In this document: positions 8,070 to 17,568 of the stretch, one piece after another
How positions within the stretch are numbered: position 1 is the first letter of the stretch
How the letters are laid out: every line of letters begins with the position of its first letter
NCBI RefSeq assembly: GCF_000169175.1
Contig: NZ_AAWS01000001.1
Location: 298,421 to 362,420, forward strand
DNA from: Microscilla marina ATCC 23134
GTDB lineage: Bacteria > Bacteroidota > Bacteroidia > Cytophagales > Microscillaceae
Direction of reading: 5' to 3'
Length of the DNA: 64,000 bases
The notes under the pieces: model-generated
Told to the model about the DNA's origin: nothing
Database searches by the model: none
Seen by the model: only the letters and a program-made list of their open reading frames with translations
Translations under genes and position numbers: made by a program

Positions 8070-9944
8070 TTAATAAGCCCTTTCCAAGCTCCCCTTCATA
8101 TAGTTTACAAAAGACTTGTTTACCACTCGGTTGCCGCCGTGTGTGGGGTAGTTGCCCGTAAAATACCAGTCACCCTCGTGTTTGGGGCAAGCCTTATGCA
8201 AGTTTTCTACGGTTTGATAAATGACCTCTACCTCAGCCTTGATGTCATGTGACCGCACAATTTCGGCAATTTTCTTAGAGACTTCTTCATCAGTAAAAGG
8301 TGCGTATAGTTCTTTTACAAAGTTAGCCTCATGATCTTCACCATTGTATATTTTATAGTTAATCTTGTCAAACACTTCGTCCATCAGGTTTTCTTTGTCT
8401 CTTTCCTTCAGCAACGCGGTTACTGCCCTAAAAGCTACAAAAGCCCCCATTTTAGACATATCAATGCCGTAACAATCGGGAAAACGGATTTGTGGAGCTG
8501 ACGACACAATGATGATTTTTTTAGGCGAAAGCTTGTCTAAAATGCGTAAAATACTTTTTTCCAGCGTCGTTCCTCTCACAATAGAGTCATCAATCAACAC
8601 CAAAGTATCCACCCCTTTTTTTACCACCTCATAGGTAGTATCATACACATGCGCCACCAAGTCATCGCGGTGGGCATCATCTGCAATAAAAGTTCTTAGT
8701 TTGGCATCTTTGATTGCAAGCTTTTCTACCCTGGGCACCAGCGAAAGAATTTTTTCGAGGGCAGCCGGGTCAGTTACTTTTTCTTCTATAACCTTCTTTC
8801 TTCGGTACTCCCCTAAATACCTTTCCATTCCCTGCATTAAGCCCAAAAACGATGTTTCAGAAGTGTTAGGAATGAAAGAAAAAACGGTGTTTTCTAGGTC
8901 GTAATCAATTGCCTTGAGCACTTGTGGTACCAATAAAGCCCCCAATTTTTTGCGTTCAGTATAAATCTCAGGATCAGAGCCACGCGAAAAGTAAATGCGT
9001 TCGAAAGTACAAGATTTTTGAGGCTTAGGCTCAATGAATTGCTCAAGGGTATGATTCCCTTTTTTGTCGATAATAAGCGCATGTGCAGGAGGTACCTCCT
9101 GAATCTGATCATAGTCAACATTAAAGGCTGTTTTAATGGCAGGTTTTTCTGAAGCAGCCACCACCACCTCATCATCGGCATAATAATAAGCCGGGCGAAT
9201 ACCGTGAGGGTCGCGGGCAATAAAAGATGCTCCGTGTCCGATAATACCTGCCATAGCATAACCTCCGTCAAAATCGCGGCAGGCACGCTCCAGTACTCGT
9301 CTGATGTCAAGCTTCTCCTCAATAATTTTGCTTATATCAGCATTAGAGTAGTCTTGTTTATGTTGATCAAAAATTTCTTGGTTTACTTCATCCAAAAAAT
9401 GCCCAATCTTCTCCATCACCAATACTGTATCCACCTTTTCTTTAGGGTGTTGCCCCAACTCAATCAACTTATTGAACAGCTCATCAACATTGGTCAGGTT
9501 AAAATTACCTGCCAGTGTCAGGTTGCGGGTACGCCAATTGTTTTGACGTAAAAAAGGATGGCAATTGTCCTTGCGATTGCCTCCGTGGGTCCCATAACGC
9601 AAATGTCCCATCAATACTTCGGCAGCAAAGGGGACATTTTCTTTCAACCATTTAAGGTCTTTCTGTTTTTTAGGACTTTTTTTGGCGTAAGAGCGGAATT
9701 TTTCATTGACCTTGCCAAAAATATCTTCTATTGGTTGATCTTTCACCGAACGGTAACGGTACATATACTGTTGTCCGGCAGGCATATCTAGTTTGGTGCA
9801 AGCCACACCCACACCGTTTTGACCACGATTATGTTGTTTGTGCATCAAAAGATACATTTTACGCGCTCCATAAGCAGGAGTCCCATATTTTTCAATATAA
9901 TACTCAAAAGGCTTTTTGAGTCGAACTAAGGCAATTCCACACAT
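8070..9944 (-). CDS. PurF-like amidophosphoribosyltransferase-family protein
   Basis: 624 residues. It starts MCGIALV, so Cys2 would be the N-terminal nucleophile of a class II glutamine amidotransferase, followed by HKQHNRGQNGVG and MGHLRYGTHGG motifs. A PRPP-binding loop VLIDDSIVRGTT lies at about 448-459, followed by SSAPQIRFPDCYGIDM. This is the PurF architecture (transfer of glutamine ammonia to PRPP in purine synthesis), but the protein is about 120 residues longer than usual PurF. It may be a Bacteroidota paralogue, so I withhold the symbol. Its 3' end abuts the 73-bp tandem array. Confidence 0.8.
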   Translation of the reverse strand: MCGIALVRLKKPFEYYIEKYGTPAYGARKMYLLMHKQHNRGQNGVGVACTKLDMPAGQQYMYRYRSVKDQPIEDIFGKVNEKFRSYAKKSPKKQKDLKWLKENVPFAAEVLMGHLRYGTHGGNRKDNCHPFLRQNNWRTRNLTLAGNFNLTNVDELFNKLIELGQHPKEKVDTVLVMEKIGHFLDEVNQEIFDQHKQDYSNADISKIIEEKLDIRRVLERACRDFDGGYAMAGIIGHGASFIARDPHGIRPAYYYADDEVVVAASEKPAIKTAFNVDYDQIQEVPPAHALIIDKKGNHTLEQFIEPKPQKSCTFERIYFSRGSDPEIYTERKKLGALLVPQVLKAIDYDLENTVFSFIPNTSETSFLGLMQGMERYLGEYRRKKVIEEKVTDPAALEKILSLVPRVEKLAIKDAKLRTFIADDAHRDDLVAHVYDTTYEVVKKGVDTLVLIDDSIVRGTTLEKSILRILDKLSPKKIIIVSSAPQIRFPDCYGIDMSKMGAFVAFRAVTALLKERDKENLMDEVFDKINYKIYNGEDHEANFVKELYAPFTDEEVSKKIAEIVRSHDIKAEVEVIYQTVENLHKACPKHEGDWYFTGNYPTHGGNRVVNKSFVNYMKGSLERAY

Positions 9945-10565
9945 GCTAAAAACAATTATTCAGTAATATTATGCTAATGACAAATCTAACAGTAAAGTTC
10001 CATAAAACCGCAAACTTGTAATTTTTTCGTTATTTGTTGCCATCGGTTTTCGGCAACAAAACGAGCCTGAAGTGCCGGAGTGTTGCCGTATATCACTACT
10101 GACTGTTAGTCATTCGCTTTCAACTATTACCAATGTACTGGTTACCCGACCGTTTTTTTTGAAAATTTGATTATAGAAATGGTCGCAGGACTTTTTTATA
10201 ATCAAATGAACAGTTTTAGAGTTGAAGTAAAATTCGATCTGAAAAATACAGGTTTTAGTGAGACATATTTGTGGTAAATTTTATAGGAAAGCCCTGGAAA
10301 TGGTAGAGGTTAACCGACAGTAGCCCAGAGTTTTTAGCTAATTTGCAAATATGAGAATGATAAACAGGTCAAACCCCTGCCTTCAAAACCAACACCCATT
10401 CACAAAAAACGTCAGTGACAAACAAAAAAACTTGAAATAGTACAAGGAGTGAGCTAAAAAACAGGGTTGGGGGTTGTATATCAATTGCTTACACCTTTGA
10501 CTTTACACTTTCCTTCCTTACATTTGATCGTTTAAGCCCAACTATTAACCTATAAGAACATATTA
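9945..10565. other. Divergent intergenic region, no gene seen
   Basis: 621 bases between the PurF-like gene (minus) and nuoM (plus). It holds one clear hairpin, TTTGTTGCC...GGCAACAAA near 10034-10060, without a T-tract. No ORF, tRNA or convincing promoter box was found. Confidence 0.5.
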
Positions 10566-12263
10566 ATGCTGTCATTTATTGTACTCTTACCACTTTTGGT
10601 ATGTGCCACCCTGCTTTTTATGCCTCATCACCAGGTGAAGCTATTCAAAATAGCCACTTTATTTACCACTGCTGCTCAGTTGTTGGCATCGTGTTGGGCA
10701 TACTTCAAGTTTGAGACAGGTAAAAAGACAGTAACTATAAGCCAGGAGGCGGCCTATCAGTTGGTAGAAAAACTAGAGTGGATCAGGCTAGATTTAGGCA
10801 GCTTTGGGCAATTGTCTATAGACTACTTCATAGGTGTAGACGGGGTGAGCATTTCAATGATTTTGTTATCTGCCATTGTGATGTTTATGGGTGCTATAGC
10901 CTCCTGGAACATTCAGCAAAAACAAAAAGGCTATTTTCTATTATATCTGTTGCTCAGTAGTAGTGTACCAGGTTGTTTTGTTGCCCTGGATTTTTTCTTG
11001 TTTTATCTTTTCTTTGAGTTTATGCTCTTGCCCATGTACTTTCTTATAGGCATTTGGGGAGGGGTACGCCGCGAATATGCTTCCATCAAATTCTTTATAT
11101 ATACCTTAGTAGGTTCATTGTTTATATTGGTAGTAATGATAGCCCTCTACAACGCTACTATAGACCCCGCCAAAACTGCGGTACAGCTAAAGCTCGCCAA
11201 TGAAACCTCTCAGGTAACCCCCGAAATGGTGGCAAATGTGCAACAACAATTGGCCAGCAATGGCATTGCCGCCAAAGACCAGGTACACACCTTTAGTATG
11301 CTACACATGATGGATCAAAGCAACTATGTAGCCAATGCAGCAATAGGTGTCAAAAGTTCGGCGAGTTGGTGGGGCTACTCCCTGCGGTTCTGGGCGTTTC
11401 TTGCTTTGTTTATTGGTTTTGCCATCAAACTACCCGTAGTACCTGTACACACTTGGTTGCCCGATGCCCACGTAGAGGCTCCCACCGCTATTTCGGTAGT
11501 GTTGGCGGGCATACTGCTAAAAGTAGGAGGGTATGGGCTCATCCGGATTGCCTATAGTATATTTCCCGATATGGCCTTGAGTTTTGCCGTCATTACTGGT
11601 TTTCTGGGGATGCTCTCCATTATTTATGGGGCGCTGAATGCATTGGCAATGACTGACCTTAAAAAAATGATTGCCTATTCCTCAGTGTCACACATGGGCT
11701 TTGTATTGATTGGGCTCGCTTCTTTTACCGCAGAGGGCATCAATGGTGCCGTGTTTCAAATGTTTAGCCACGGAATTTTATCGGCCTTGTTGTTCTTGTT
11801 GGTGGGAGTGTTGTACGATCGTACCCACGACCGCAGCATAGGCAACTATCGAGGCTTACTCAGCAAAATGCCTTATTATGGGGTATTTGTAATGATTGGT
11901 TTTTTTGCTTCTTTGGGTTTACCCGGGTTTTCGGGTTTCATTGGCGAACTGTTCACCATTTTGGGTGGTTTTGCCTCTCCTTACCTACCCGTTTGGATAG
12001 TAGTAGTAAGTACCTTTGGTATTGTGTTGGGGGCAGCTTATTTTCTCTGGACACTTCAACGGATGTTTTTGGGCAAATACTGGGTCAAAAACGACCTCGA
12101 ATGGTCTCCTCAATTGCAAAATCTCACCCCCCGCGAATGGGTGATGCTGGTCAGCTTGAGCCTGATTGCCCTGATTACGGGTATTTTTCCAGGCCTCCTG
12201 TTTCAGCCATTGACTGATACCGTAAACGAGTTGGTAAACCACCTCACTACCTTTATGAAATAA
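10566..12263 (+). CDS. nuoM: NADH-quinone oxidoreductase subunit M
   Basis: 565 residues, almost wholly hydrophobic, about 14 membrane helices: one of the three antiporter-like subunits of respiratory complex I. Hallmarks visible: Glu in the fifth-helix segment FFEFMLLPMYF (about 150), Lys in FAIKLPVVPVHTWLPDAH (about 283), then HVEAPTAISVVLAGILLKVGGYG, and KKMIAYSSVSHMGF further on. An insert at about 200-260 is polar. nuoN follows after 23 bases. No nuoL or other complex I gene lies upstream in this window; the gene is preceded by a 621-base gap. Confidence 0.93.
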   Translation: MLSFIVLLPLLVCATLLFMPHHQVKLFKIATLFTTAAQLLASCWAYFKFETGKKTVTISQEAAYQLVEKLEWIRLDLGSFGQLSIDYFIGVDGVSISMILLSAIVMFMGAIASWNIQQKQKGYFLLYLLLSSSVPGCFVALDFFLFYLFFEFMLLPMYFLIGIWGGVRREYASIKFFIYTLVGSLFILVVMIALYNATIDPAKTAVQLKLANETSQVTPEMVANVQQQLASNGIAAKDQVHTFSMLHMMDQSNYVANAAIGVKSSASWWGYSLRFWAFLALFIGFAIKLPVVPVHTWLPDAHVEAPTAISVVLAGILLKVGGYGLIRIAYSIFPDMALSFAVITGFLGMLSIIYGALNALAMTDLKKMIAYSSVSHMGFVLIGLASFTAEGINGAVFQMFSHGILSALLFLLVGVLYDRTHDRSIGNYRGLLSKMPYYGVFVMIGFFASLGLPGFSGFIGELFTILGGFASPYLPVWIVVVSTFGIVLGAAYFLWTLQRMFLGKYWVKNDLEWSPQLQNLTPREWVMLVSLSLIALITGIFPGLLFQPLTDTVNELVNHLTTFMK

Positions 12264-12286
12264 GCCCAAATAACCACCTCAAAATC

Positions 12287-13528
12287 TTGAATGATATGTT
12301 TTCGAAATCGCTCATTGCCCAACTCAACCTTCAGTTAGACAACCTCTTGGGAAGCCTAAAGTATGTAGCACCAGAACTACTGCTTATAGGATGGTTTGTA
12401 TTGGTAATCGTGCTTGATTTGGTTTTTACTACGCGCAAAAGCCTCAAACCTTACAAAAAACAAGGCTTATGGTGGGTGTCACTTGTGGGTTTGGGATTGG
12501 TCATTTTTGCCCTGTTTGCCCAGTTGTTGCTGGTGGGCAAAGACAGCAAGCCTGACTTATTTTTAGGTTTACTTACTTTAGATACGCTCAGCATTAAGTT
12601 TCGAATTATCATTGATTTAGCCGCCGTTTTTACCCTGCTTATTTCCCGCAACTCACGTTTGTTTGCTCCTGTTACTCCACTCAAAACTTTCAAATACCGG
12701 GGTGAATACTTTGCCCTTATTTTGGCCATGCTGTTGGGTTTGCATTTGCTTACCATGACTACCCACTTGCTCATGATGTATGTAGCCATAGAGCTGGTTT
12801 CGTTGAGTTCTTATGTGCTCACCATTCTGTATTTTAATAAAAAAGGTATTGAGGGGGCGTTAAAATACCTATTGTTTGGGGCTTTTGCCTCTGGGCTAAT
12901 GATTTATGGTATGTCGTGGCTGTATGGGCTGAGTGGTGGTTTGTCTATTGCGGCATTTGTAGCAAATATTACTACCCCGGCAGCTATGCTCAACACCATT
13001 GCTGCTTTGTTGGTGTTTGCGGGGATCTTGTTTAAAATTTCGGCAGTGCCTTTTCATTTCTGGACTCCAGACGCCTATCAGGTGGCACCTACTCCAGTGG
13101 TCGCCTTCTTTTCTATTGCTCCCAAAGCTGCCTTACTTGCATTATTGCTCAAGCTAAACCCTTTGTTTAGTCGATTGTTTGCCGAGGCAGCCACCCAAGA
13201 CTTTGCCCGTCAGGTTATTTTATTATTAGGAGCCATTGCCATTGTTACAGTATTAGTGGGCAACTTTACGGCCTTGTGGCAAACCAATGCGAAGCGACTG
13301 CTTTCTTACTCTACCATTGCCCATGTAGGCATATTGTTGATGGGTTGGCTTGACCTGCGTACCATTAGTAGCACTTACCTTACGTTTTACCTTGCTACGT
13401 ATACTTTGATGAATTTTGGTGCTTTCTTAGGGGTAGAAATGGTGCCCGGAACTTTCAAGACAGTGAGCGTCCTTATGCCCTCAGGCATTTTAAGGGTATT
13501 GGGGTTAAACATCCGCTCATTGGTGTAA
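12287..13528 (+). CDS. nuoN: NADH-quinone oxidoreductase subunit N, 5' part (frameshifted)
   Basis: 413 codons covering the first 11 or so membrane helices of NuoN, the last antiporter-like subunit of complex I. Family motifs: MYVAIELVSLSSYVL, KYLLFGAFASGLMIYG, FHFWTPDAYQVAPTPV and LLSYSTIAHVGILLMG. After about residue 389 (VEMVPGTF) the reading becomes non-family and stops at 13528. The next frame carries on as FQDSERPYALRHFKGIG, the expected continuation, from 13453-13456. One missing base in a TTT run would join the two. Either a real lesion or a sequence error. Confidence 0.85.
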   Translation: MNDMFSKSLIAQLNLQLDNLLGSLKYVAPELLLIGWFVLVIVLDLVFTTRKSLKPYKKQGLWWVSLVGLGLVIFALFAQLLLVGKDSKPDLFLGLLTLDTLSIKFRIIIDLAAVFTLLISRNSRLFAPVTPLKTFKYRGEYFALILAMLLGLHLLTMTTHLLMMYVAIELVSLSSYVLTILYFNKKGIEGALKYLLFGAFASGLMIYGMSWLYGLSGGLSIAAFVANITTPAAMLNTIAALLVFAGILFKISAVPFHFWTPDAYQVAPTPVVAFFSIAPKAALLALLLKLNPLFSRLFAEAATQDFARQVILLLGAIAIVTVLVGNFTALWQTNAKRLLSYSTIAHVGILLMGWLDLRTISSTYLTFYLATYTLMNFGAFLGVEMVPGTFKTVSVLMPSGILRVLGLNIRSLV

Positions 13529-13530
13529 GT

Positions 13531-13857
13531 ATGTTGGTATTGGTCATTGCCCTTACTGGTTTGCCACCTACAGTAGGTTTTCAGGCAAAGTTGTTTATAT
13601 TTTCGGGCTTATGGGAAAACTACCAGGCACAAACAGGGCAGTCCATTTATTTGTATGCGCTTATTGCTGCAGCCTTTACTACCGCAGTAGCCCTATTTTA
13701 TTATTTACGCATTCCCTTCTTTATGTTTTTCAAAACCGAAGAAACCGAGCGTTCACTTACTTTTTCGCGTTACGATCAGGTACTGCTGGTGGTTTTTGCC
13801 TTGGCTGTAGTGGTGTTGTTCTTCAGAGCCGATCTATTGTTTGGGTTGCTTCAGTAG
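13531..13857 (+). CDS. nuoN: NADH-quinone oxidoreductase subunit N, 3' part (frameshifted)
   Basis: The C-terminal part of NuoN in the -1 frame relative to the upstream part. From the first ATG it has 108 residues, but the family reading begins earlier, at about 13456 (QDSERPY...HPLIGVS). It contains the conserved IALTGLPPTVGFQAKLFIF motif and two to three final membrane helices. Joined to the upstream part it gives a protein of about 520 residues, close to normal NuoN length. An independent start at 13531 is unlikely to be biologically meaningful. Confidence 0.8.
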   Translation: MLVLVIALTGLPPTVGFQAKLFIFSGLWENYQAQTGQSIYLYALIAAAFTTAVALFYYLRIPFFMFFKTEETERSLTFSRYDQVLLVVFALAVVVLFFRADLLFGLLQ

Positions 13858-13906
13858 TGTTTAGCTGTTTACAATTGTTTGCTTTTTCTGAGTGGCAACC
13901 TATGCT

Positions 13907-15193
13907 CTAAACTCCTTCAATCTCTGCCAATACAAAAGTGCTGCCCCCAGCAAAAACTACATCATTGATCTGTGCCTGGCTTTGCGCCTGAGTGTAAGCC
14001 TCCATAACCGAAGCATAAGCCAACCCTCTTAGCTCAAAACCTGCTGCCAGTTGCTTAAGTTTATTGACCTCCATTGCCCTGGGTATTGCTGGGGCGCAAA
14101 AATAGTAAGTAGCTTCCATAGGAAAAAGGGGCAATATTTTGTCTAGCACCTTATCTGCCATTGCCCCCAGAACAATATGTAATTGCTGACGGGGCAGTTG
14201 TTGCAGCTGAGTCATTACCTGACTCAACCCTGCTTCGTTGTGTGCGGTGTCACATATGGTAAGTGGAGCTTTTTTTAACACTTGCCAACGTCCCTTAAGC
14301 TGGGTGAGTTCCACGGTCTTTTGTAAACCTTCAATGATATGTTCCTGAGTAATTTGCCAATCGCGGTTTTGCAGTATCTCCAGTACTTTGAGTACGCCAT
14401 TTATATTTTTTTCCTGATAGCTGCCCTTAAGCGACATAGTGATTTCAGGCAGGAAAGCCTTTCCATTTTTCTTCACCATTAACTTTCCCTGAGCCACATC
14501 TGCCCATTTACAGAAATACTCATCCTGAGCAAAATACAAAGGTGCCTGGTGTTGTTGGCTGGTGGTTTCAAAAACCGGAGTAGTTTCGGTTTGTCGTTCA
14601 CCAATCACTACTGGAGTGTTGAGTTTTATAATACCTGCCTTTTCTTTGGCAATGGCCTTAAGCGTATTTCCTAAAATTTGCTGATGGTCAAAGCTAATAT
14701 TGGTAATAAGACAAGCTTCGGGAGTTACTATATTGGTAGCATCCAGCCTTCCACCCAATCCTACCTCTATTACCGCCACATCTACCTTTTGCTGAGCAAA
14801 GTAATCAAGCGCCATGGCTACTGTCACTTCAAAAAATGAAGGACGCCAGCTTTCTATCTGAGTTTGATAACGTTGCACAAATGCTACAATTTGTGCGGGA
14901 GCAATGGCTTGCCCATTTACTCTTACCCTTTCGGTAAATGATTTAAGGTGGGGAGAGGTATACAAACCTACTTTATAACCCGCTGCCTGTAACACTGCCG
15001 CCAGCATATGTGAGCTGCTTCCTTTGCCGTTGGTACCTGCTATGTGCAGGGTGGGGTATTGGGTGTGAGGGTTGCCCAAATGGGCACAAAAACGACGAAT
15101 ATTGTCCAGACTTGCATTAAATGCTTTGCCACCAATATTTTGAAAAATAGGGAGTTGCTTGTATAAATAATCAAGCGTTTGCTCGTAGGTCAT
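13907..15193 (-). CDS. folC: Folylpolyglutamate/dihydrofolate synthase
   Basis: 428 residues, Mur-ligase fold. The ATP-binding loop HIAGTNGKGSSSHMLA is at about 49-64, followed by GLYTSPHLKSFTERVRVNG, the FolC signature. VIEVGLGGRLDATN and ITNISFDHQQILG are further family motifs, and CDTAHNEAG lies in the C-terminal domain. The enzyme adds glutamate to folates and, in many bacteria, makes dihydrofolate. It is the last gene of the ExbB-ExbD-TonB-like run (32-base gap). Its stop is 49 bases from the stop of the convergent nuoN. Confidence 0.93.
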   Translation of the reverse strand: MTYEQTLDYLYKQLPIFQNIGGKAFNASLDNIRRFCAHLGNPHTQYPTLHIAGTNGKGSSSHMLAAVLQAAGYKVGLYTSPHLKSFTERVRVNGQAIAPAQIVAFVQRYQTQIESWRPSFFEVTVAMALDYFAQQKVDVAVIEVGLGGRLDATNIVTPEACLITNISFDHQQILGNTLKAIAKEKAGIIKLNTPVVIGERQTETTPVFETTSQQHQAPLYFAQDEYFCKWADVAQGKLMVKKNGKAFLPEITMSLKGSYQEKNINGVLKVLEILQNRDWQITQEHIIEGLQKTVELTQLKGRWQVLKKAPLTICDTAHNEAGLSQVMTQLQQLPRQQLHIVLGAMADKVLDKILPLFPMEATYYFCAPAIPRAMEVNKLKQLAAGFELRGLAYASVMEAYTQAQSQAQINDVVFAGGSTFVLAEIEGV

Positions 15194-15225
15194 GTATTTC
15201 TCTCTTTGATGCTTTGGTTAGAAGC

Positions 15226-16044
15226 CTATTTTTGTTTGATAATAATGGTGAGCGTGCCAGTAGTATAAGTAGTAGGTTCTATGTCGGGGTTGAGCAATTG
15301 AAACTTGGCCGTTTGCCTGATTTGCTTTGCGTATTTTGCCACGATACTAGCTCCCACGGTAGCACTTACCCGACTGATACGTTCTATTTTGCCACCATCG
15401 TTTACAACTATCTTAAATACAATTTTACCCCTGGCGTTTGACTTATCTACCACTATGGGGCGTTGCAACCATTTCCAGCCCGATAACTTCAGGTTAGGGT
15501 CGCTGCCTACTCCTCCGTTGCCATTATACAAGGCATTATTATTTACAGTACCGTTACTGCTTCCTTTGTTACCCGACTCATTTTTGTCGTCACCCTTTTG
15601 TCCGGTAGAGCTTTTTCCTTTATTGCCCCCTTTGTCTTTATTATTGCTATCGTCTTTAGCTTCTTTACGTTTTTTGGTATTCTTCTTTTTTTGTTTTTTA
15701 TCCTCTTTACCTTTGGCTTTAGTAGCAATGTCCGATTTGTCAGAAGTGACAATGTCGCGAGACGATTCGCTGGGGGTACTCACACTGGGGTTTACTTGGT
15801 CTATGGGTACATTGGCGGCATTGCTTCCTTTAGCATCTCTGCCTTTTACTACTTCCATACCAAAGGCAATTTCTTGTTTTTCCTTTTCCTTTTTTTCTTC
15901 TGTGTCTAGCGTAAGTGATGCGAGCAAGATAATTACTACTAAATGTACAGTAATGGTAAACAGCCACGCCAATATGCGACGACCCTTGCCGCCTTTTTGT
16001 TCTATATAAGGTATGTCGTTAGTCAATCTTTTCTCTTGTGCCAT
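15226..16044 (-). CDS. TonB-like energy transducer
   Basis: 272 residues from the ATG at 16044. The frame stays open 30 codons further upstream, but MAQEKRLTNDIPYIEQK gives the normal cytoplasmic head before the single membrane helix (about 28-46, AWLFTITVHLVVIILLASL). A long Lys/Asn/Gly/Ser-rich linker follows (about 50-190) and a C-terminal TonB-type domain (GKIVFKIVVNDGGKIERI...). It would carry proton-motive energy from ExbB/ExbD, encoded just upstream, to outer-membrane receptors or act in a TolA-like role. Confidence 0.85.
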   Translation of the reverse strand: MAQEKRLTNDIPYIEQKGGKGRRILAWLFTITVHLVVIILLASLTLDTEEKKEKEKQEIAFGMEVVKGRDAKGSNAANVPIDQVNPSVSTPSESSRDIVTSDKSDIATKAKGKEDKKQKKKNTKKRKEAKDDSNNKDKGGNKGKSSTGQKGDDKNESGNKGSSNGTVNNNALYNGNGGVGSDPNLKLSGWKWLQRPIVVDKSNARGKIVFKIVVNDGGKIERISRVSATVGASIVAKYAKQIRQTAKFQLLNPDIEPTTYTTGTLTIIIKQK

Positions 16045-16148
16045 AGATGTTGGGTTATGTGTTGGTCGTAAAACAAATGGAGGGATTGGTATACCGCTGT
16101 GCAAACCGTGGAACAGTAGTGCAAGGAGTAGCAATCATTGAAACCTAA

Positions 16149-16556
16149 CTAATCCTCGACAGTCTCTGCCTCAGTAGCAATGGCTATTTTAGCCCCTAGT
16201 TTATTGGCTATAGAAGCCACTTTTACCAAATATTCAACGGCAACGGTTTTATCTATATTAAGTACAATTTTAGGGTTTTCTATCCCTTCAAGCTTTGCCT
16301 TAAGTTTGGCTTCTACCTCTTCCAGAGTTACTTGTTGCTCATTGATGTAATACTCTAGTTCTTTGGTAATGGTAACCTCTACCTGTTTAGCAATCAGTGA
16401 CTTAGACACCTTGGTAGAAGGCAAGTCAACGGGTACTGCCGATGGAGTCACAAACGATGAGGTAAGCATAAAAAATATGAGTAGCAAAAATATAATATCA
16501 GTGAGCGATGCCAGGCTAAAAGTAGTCGATATTTGATTTTTGGATTGTAAATTCAT
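16149..16556 (-). CDS. ExbD/TolR-family biopolymer transport protein
   Basis: 135 residues: short cytoplasmic head, one membrane helix (about 17-38, SLTDIIFLLLIFFMLTSSF) with the conserved Asp of the DxxFxLLIFF motif (SLTDIIFLLLIFF), then a periplasmic domain. ExbD works with ExbB as a proton-driven motor for TonB. It sits between the ExbB and TonB-like genes in the same direction, an arrangement typical for Bacteroidota. Confidence 0.92.
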   Translation of the reverse strand: MNLQSKNQISTTFSLASLTDIIFLLLIFFMLTSSFVTPSAVPVDLPSTKVSKSLIAKQVEVTITKELEYYINEQQVTLEEVEAKLKAKLEGIENPKIVLNIDKTVAVEYLVKVASIANKLGAKIAIATEAETVED

Positions 16557-16639
16557 GGACGATACATTTTTTTAGTATAAACAGATGTGTTGTTGAAGAG
16601 AGGCTTGTTCTTGGGTACACCACCGCAAGCAACCCGCAA

Positions 16640-17290
16640 CTAACTTGGCTCTTGGAGCAAATCCATAAAGTCCATAGAAACATACTCCATCTGGTGTATT
16701 ACTTTTTGTACCTTAGTCATGAGGTAGTTATAGCTCACATTGGCAAGAATACCCACAATCAATCCTCCGGCAGTAGTAAGCAAGGCAGTGTAAATGCCCT
16801 GAGAAAGCACCTGAGGGCTTACAGTACTTTGTTGTGATATGCGAATAAAAGCCCCAATCATACCTACCACTGTACCCAAAAAACCCACCATAGGTGCCGC
16901 TCCGGCAATGGTAGCAAGCATCGCCAGGTTTTTTTCCAGGCGGTATAGCTCAATCTTTCCTACATATTCAATAGAAGTTTCAATGTTTTTGAGCGAACTA
17001 CCCACCCGGCTCAAACCCTTGGCTACCATTCGGGCAATGGGGGTCTTGTTGCGTTTACAAATCACTTTGGCTCCCTCAATGTCACCATCGAGTACTTTCT
17101 TTTTGATTTGTTTCATAAAGTTAGCCGGGTTTTTCATTGCCCCCCTGATAACCACCAGACGTTCAATAAAAATATATACGGCCACTACCGATAAAAAAAA
17201 GATAGGATACATCCACACCCCTGCGTCGCCAATAAGGTCGAGCAAAGTAGGAGGGGCGGCAGGAGTTTTGTCAGCAAAAAATAATAACAT
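16640..17290 (-). CDS. ExbB/TolQ/MotA-family proton channel protein
   Basis: 216 residues with three membrane helices (about 18-38, 115-140, 160-185). The conserved family segment LATIAGAAPMVGFLGTVVGMIGAF is present, followed by ALLTTAGGLIVGILANVSYNYL. It forms the pentameric channel partner of ExbD. First gene of the ExbB-ExbD-TonB-like-FolC operon; the promoter should lie in the 17291-17560 region but no exact box was found. Confidence 0.92.
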   Translation of the reverse strand: MLLFFADKTPAAPPTLLDLIGDAGVWMYPIFFLSVVAVYIFIERLVVIRGAMKNPANFMKQIKKKVLDGDIEGAKVICKRNKTPIARMVAKGLSRVGSSLKNIETSIEYVGKIELYRLEKNLAMLATIAGAAPMVGFLGTVVGMIGAFIRISQQSTVSPQVLSQGIYTALLTTAGGLIVGILANVSYNYLMTKVQKVIHQMEYVSMDFMDLLQEPS

Positions 17291-17568
17291 GGTGTCTTTT
17301 TAGTAAGTTTTAAGTCATAAAGCTGCATTAAAAAACTCAAACAGCTTCTGTTTTTGGGAAATATAATAATTTTTGAGCAGGCCATCAACAAAGGCAAGAA
17401 AGAAACGCCCAAATATGATTCACTAAAAGTACTGGTTATCAAACGATTGGTAAAAATAAAGGGTTTTGGGAAAATTTCAAAATATAGAGACCTTTCCGTA
17501 CCTTTTATGCTTGAGCAATCAACAATTGCCTTGATGTGTGGTATCAAAACAAAGTTAATTTGTTCAAA

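Noticed and set aside
13440..13531. Programmed frameshift in nuoN
   Set aside because: No classic slippery heptamer (X XXY YYZ) is visible at the junction; a lesion or sequence error is simpler.
15305..16009. 234-codon plus-strand ORF
   Set aside because: It is the complement of the TonB-like gene; its Phe/Leu/Ser richness reflects the Lys/Asn linker on the true strand.
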